Of a DNA stretch of 9,510 bases, positions 7,601 to 9,510 are shown in pieces. A program made the translations under genes and the position numbers. Numbering within the stretch: position 1 is the first letter of the stretch; every line of letters begins with the position of its first letter. Under the pieces are notes generated by a model. That model made no database searches. It was given only the letters and a program-made list of their open reading frames with translations, and was not told where the DNA came from. The stretch is from Candidatus Kapaibacterium sp. (GTDB lineage Bacteria > Bacteroidota > Ignavibacteria > Kapaibacteriales > Kapaibacteriaceae), in contig JAURNF010000173.1 in the NCBI GenBank assembly GCA_030830285.1, positions 1 to 9,510 on the forward strand, given 5' to 3'.

Positions 7601-9301
7601 GCCAATCCAGCACTCAGTACACAGTCGCGGACGCTCGATCTCACAATCAACCATCTCCCGCTCGATCTTGGACTTCGTGATGTGAAGCAGAGGTTCGTGG
7701 ATGATCGAGCCATCGACATTGATATGCGTGCGAACAAGCTCGCACTCGCAGCGGTCGAACCATTCCTTCCCGCCATTGAGCGTCTTCAAGGCGTGGCAGA
7801 TGGTGTGATTACCGTCAAGGGTACTACCCCTGATAAGATTGATCTTGGTGGTAACGCACGGTTTGCGAAAGCAACGTTCTTATCGTCATCGACCAACATC
7901 GTGTATTCCGCAGATGGTGTGTTGCATCTCGATGGATCCGAACTCCATCTTGATACAATTGTGGTGCGCAATCTCGATCGCGATCGCAAACGCGGTATTG
8001 CTTATGCAAATGGCGTGGTTGTCTTTGACGGACTTAGCGTATCGAGCATGGACTTTACTGTCCGATCACCTGGTATTCTCGTGATGAACAAGGGTTCTCA
8101 AGCGCGCAGCCCGAAGGTCTTTGGCGACGTCATTATCGCAGCTGGTGTGAACGGACTAGATCCGATTCGATTCTACGGCAAACTCGATGCGCCAAAGCTC
8201 GAAGGCGACATTCAGGTGCTGTATGCAGACATTATCTTCCCCCAGGAACGTTCGACCACGAAATCGCGATACACCGCCTTTCAATACCAGCGCGCGTCCG
8301 ATTCGTCACTGAGATACTCAAGCGTACTCGACGCTGCTGCACCCGTGATGCGCCTCGCGTCTGATTCTACAACATCTGCCACATCAACTGCCCGGGCAGC
8401 GATTGAGCAGGTTGTGAAGACGACCACTGCGGCCTTTATTGATCTCTTACGGTACGACCTTAACATCTACCTCAAGGGGCGAACCATCATGACGATGGTG
8501 TTCGGCATGATGGAGATTCTCATTGCTGACTTGGAACAGGTCGATCAGAAGGTGCCGCTTGTGTTCACGGGCCGATTCCTTGATAACAGTACGAACCTTC
8601 GAGGTCGGGTGCGTGTGAAAGAGGGAACATCGACCTATAAGTTCTACAAGCCATTCCTTGCGAGTGGCACGCTTGACTTTACCGCCGGTGGTATCTCGAA
8701 TCCTTCACTCGATCTCAAAGCCGTATATCGTGATCGTCGCACACTCAACAGTGGCGAGCAAGAAGACTTCCGTGTAGAGGTAGACATCAGTGGAACAAAA
8801 CAGAAACCGATAACGCGGTGGTCTGTCTATCGTCGCGATCGGAAACAAGAGGGTGACTCTGCCAAGATCACAGGTGATGCATTGATGCTCATCCTGTTGA
8901 ACAAGACACAGGACGAGCTTGTCTCGAACGGACAGGGCAATCTTGTTGGTGAAGTCAACGGCGCAATGTCAGCCATGGCCACGAGCGCATTGGGAGACAT
9001 TCTCTCAGGCATCGGTGGCATAGTTCAATCAACACAGATTGACCTCGGCTCGGATCTCAATCAATCACGGCTCACCGTGTCGGGTCAGCTCTGGAGCGAT
9101 GTCACGTATCGACTCACCGGACAGATAAGTGACTTCGCAGGGAACAGTACGATTACGATTACCGTGCCGTTCACCGTCTTATCGGACGCAGAGGCGATGC
9201 GCTACTTCATGCTTGATGTATCCCGCAGTGTGAACAACAATGGAAACATCACGCGATTCCAGCGCTTGTGGGAGATTAAGCTCGGGGCTCGACTGCCTTA
9301 A
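4679..9301 (+). CDS. tamB: TamB/AsmA-like translocation and assembly module protein (DUF490)
   Basis: TamB-like proteins are anchored in the inner membrane and span the periplasm as a long hydrophobic-grooved beta structure. They are linked to outer-membrane protein assembly and phospholipid transport. At 1540 residues this one has family size. A single membrane anchor lies at about 31-48 (Ala/Ile/Leu-rich after Arg20 and Arg31), followed by the AsmA-type segment with DIRNPRISVLRSRDGVWNVN. The long middle is beta-strand-rich with recurring short hydrophobic/polar alternation. The C-terminal about 350 residues match the TamB domain, for example LNIYLKGRT from 1261 and later FTGRF, LRGRVRVKEGTSTYKF and SGTLDFTAGG. 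The GTG at 4679 is the first possible start because the preceding codon in frame is TGA; the next Met (34) would cut into the anchor. GTG overlaps the icd stop by 4 nt, suggesting translational coupling. No TamA/BamA partner is in view. The exact cargo is unknown. Confidence 0.87.
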   Translation: MIEQQQPSHETVAHSSWWLRAAVFCFTWSYRLAMAAVILAALIIAFAQTQLARDIMRNQVLRLVNDQIEGTIACDDLRIDIFRGIVLVHPVLSAHGTTVLEADEISLSYDIAALFAQTVAVNQLDIRNPRISVLRSRDGVWNVNRIVRPSTDTTSTPPPNLVVRVRQVRLIDGSVSIFDSTNAAVDSIHLDVMHTQIDDVNLDAFVWMSLPTREYRFSIDDLSLRERKAHGLDVRDLELAAVITPAGLDIPFLRLRTAGSDLDLSARLDSVDVLRDGLSSAVLAVHPVVATLQADRVSGEEVSYVVPEIELVDKYALDARVAFRGDALEVDDLTLRAGDGIVRGSVALSELSGNRGPLLNIRVVNSHAQYADVRRRLVFVPLPELPFLTTTRIDTVTLRGYPADSLFFVVHGSDAPGRVDGRMTLKLNDPAFGYDLDMRVSNGDLSVFADSSIATSLNGRVVLKGRGTELANLDGTYHVQLERSRAMGRPIKALDIHVSADGTGIIDIDSSMIDVTPFRTDTVIEEDVWDAQTVRFYGRLSVADVEHPQYSLRLSMNAVNLASLLRNKSFPTRLTTKAELDGEGIELDSIVGVATARVDEFSLADRALRPFTLRLSSVREGELRAWSAQSQFLQASVEGRFLPSAFIEVVGASVVNAINAVEHQLRHITADLGQAQSMGVRGRDMDAQFRVSLRDATPVNLFLDSLSLIANLRVEGRVRSTVDRIALDIDTIAVREFALISPALRVTVDPTYASMSFVLSDLTMTPRVEQLSLIAQCDDAIRVNDTRVSNMRVAMQTTDTATTLSARADVDGMYAGVGGVIRWADDSTYAKFDSLHVVVDTARGLEWRSLRPVRARVRDAKLAIDDFAVQRAAAEVITATGEISNASSTNTRIVVTNFNLSDVPRFVVLDKGHPVTYLDGFMEELSLTINGTWEQPELALDMKASGVRYNDELIGTLTTQLRHVNRDITGWLRIANPALSTQSRTLDLTINHLPLDLGLRDVKQRFVDDRAIDIDMRANKLALAAVEPFLPAIERLQGVADGVITVKGTTPDKIDLGGNARFAKATFLSSSTNIVYSADGVLHLDGSELHLDTIVVRNLDRDRKRGIAYANGVVVFDGLSVSSMDFTVRSPGILVMNKGSQARSPKVFGDVIIAAGVNGLDPIRFYGKLDAPKLEGDIQVLYADIIFPQERSTTKSRYTAFQYQRASDSSLRYSSVLDAAAPVMRLASDSTTSATSTARAAIEQVVKTTTAAFIDLLRYDLNIYLKGRTIMTMVFGMMEILIADLEQVDQKVPLVFTGRFLDNSTNLRGRVRVKEGTSTYKFYKPFLASGTLDFTAGGISNPSLDLKAVYRDRRTLNSGEQEDFRVEVDISGTKQKPITRWSVYRRDRKQEGDSAKITGDALMLILLNKTQDELVSNGQGNLVGEVNGAMSAMATSALGDILSGIGGIVQSTQIDLGSDLNQSRLTVSGQLWSDVTYRLTGQISDFAGNSTITITVPFTVLSDAEAMRYFMLDVSRSVNNNGNITRFQRLWEIKLGARLP

Positions 9302-9510
9302 GCGAGTTCCTTCAGCAACTCGCGAGCAATCACGATGTGCTGAATCTCACTTGTACCTTCGTAGATCTCTGTGATCTTCGCATCGCGCAAGTAGCGCTCG
9401 ACGAGATACTCGCGCACGTAACCGTAACCACCGTGAACCTGGATTGCCTCGAGAGCGCAGTGAACTGCCGTCTGTGAGGCGAGCAGCTTCGCTTGTGCAG
9501 CCGCCTTGAT
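9298..9510 (-). CDS. Acyl-CoA dehydrogenase, C-terminal fragment (cut by window edge)
   Basis: Translating the minus strand from 9510 gives an open frame of 70 residues ending in TAA at 9300-9298. It contains the C-terminal hallmarks of FAD-dependent acyl-CoA dehydrogenases: AAAQAKLLAS, IQVHGGYGYVREYLVERYLRDAK and ITEIYEGTSEIQ. These helices belong to the C-terminal domain that contributes to FAD binding and the tetramer interface. The enzyme introduces the 2,3-double bond into an acyl-CoA and passes electrons to electron-transfer flavoprotein. The start and the catalytic-base region are outside the window, so chain-length specificity (butyryl-, short- or medium-chain) cannot be decided. The stop overlaps the tamB stop tail to tail. 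Acyl-CoA dehydrogenase and the thiolase could serve the same beta-oxidation or butyrate-type pathway, but they are on different transcripts. Confidence 0.93.
   Translation of the reverse strand: MKAAAQAKLLASQTAVHCALEAIQVHGGYGYVREYLVERYLRDAKITEIYEGTSEIQHIVIARELLKELA

Noticed and set aside
7975..7987. CGATCGCGATCG(C), which contains the HIP1-like octamer GCGATCGC
   Set aside because: A single copy inside tamB encoding an Asp-Arg-Asp-Arg-Lys run. Codon choice explains it, and nothing else suggests cyanobacterial DNA or a repeat family.
4679..9301. tamB as a novel giant surface or toxin protein
   Set aside because: The N-terminal single anchor with an AsmA-like segment and the C-terminal DUF490 pattern place it in the TamB family. 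No toxin, adhesin repeat or secretion motif was seen.
9302..9323. Inverted repeat GCGAGTT...AACTCGC just after the tamB stop, as a terminator
   Set aside because: It has only 7 bp with an 8-nt loop and no following T-run, and it lies in the coding end of the acyl-CoA dehydrogenase, where the repeated Ala-Arg-Glu-Leu-Leu/Lys-Glu-Leu-Ala pattern accounts for it.

Overview
The window looks like an ordinary chromosomal segment of a Gram-negative bacterium with moderate GC (about half, by eye). It encodes a TamB-like envelope protein, which implies an outer membrane. The F1 beta and epsilon genes stand alone as an atpD-atpC pair with their own control region, as known from the Bacteroidota/Chlorobiota assemblage. 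Ribosome binding sites are weak or absent, and the sequence TATTTTTG, which fits the Bacteroidota -7 consensus TAnnTTTG, lies upstream of both divergent units. Together these point to the Bacteroidota/Chlorobiota/Ignavibacteria/Kapabacteria group. That placement is inference; no rRNA or phylogenetic marker was compared.

Layout. Positions 1-43 carry nothing I can assign. Positions 44-1878 (minus strand) hold atpC and atpD, with atpD upstream and a 2-nt gap. Positions 1879-2089 are a 211-nt divergent control region. It holds two mirror-image promoter-like blocks (1920-1939 minus, 2041-2060 plus) and, between them, two different near-perfect palindromes (1955-1978 and 1981-2003). Positions 2090-9301 (plus strand) hold three genes that look like one operon: an acetoacetyl-CoA-type thiolase, an isocitrate dehydrogenase with a C-terminal extension and NAD-type cofactor residues, and a 1540-residue TamB/AsmA-like protein whose GTG start overlaps the isocitrate dehydrogenase stop by 4 nt. 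Positions 9298-9510 (minus strand) are the last 70 codons of an acyl-CoA dehydrogenase. It runs convergently and shares the tetranucleotide TTAA with the tamB stop.

How the genes fit together. ATP synthase subunits, a TCA-cycle dehydrogenase, a thiolase and an acyl-CoA dehydrogenase are all energy-metabolism genes. Acyl-CoA dehydrogenase and thiolase act at opposite ends of beta-oxidation and similar acyl-CoA pathways, and isocitrate dehydrogenase oxidises carbon entering the TCA cycle from acetyl-CoA. TamB is an envelope-biogenesis protein with no evident metabolic link, so its coupling to icd is the odd element. I saw no tRNA, rRNA, CRISPR array, insertion sequence, phage gene or sign of recent transfer. 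The most interesting part is the symmetric divergent control region. The protein-coding content is well-known families, and I do not see a new biological system here.
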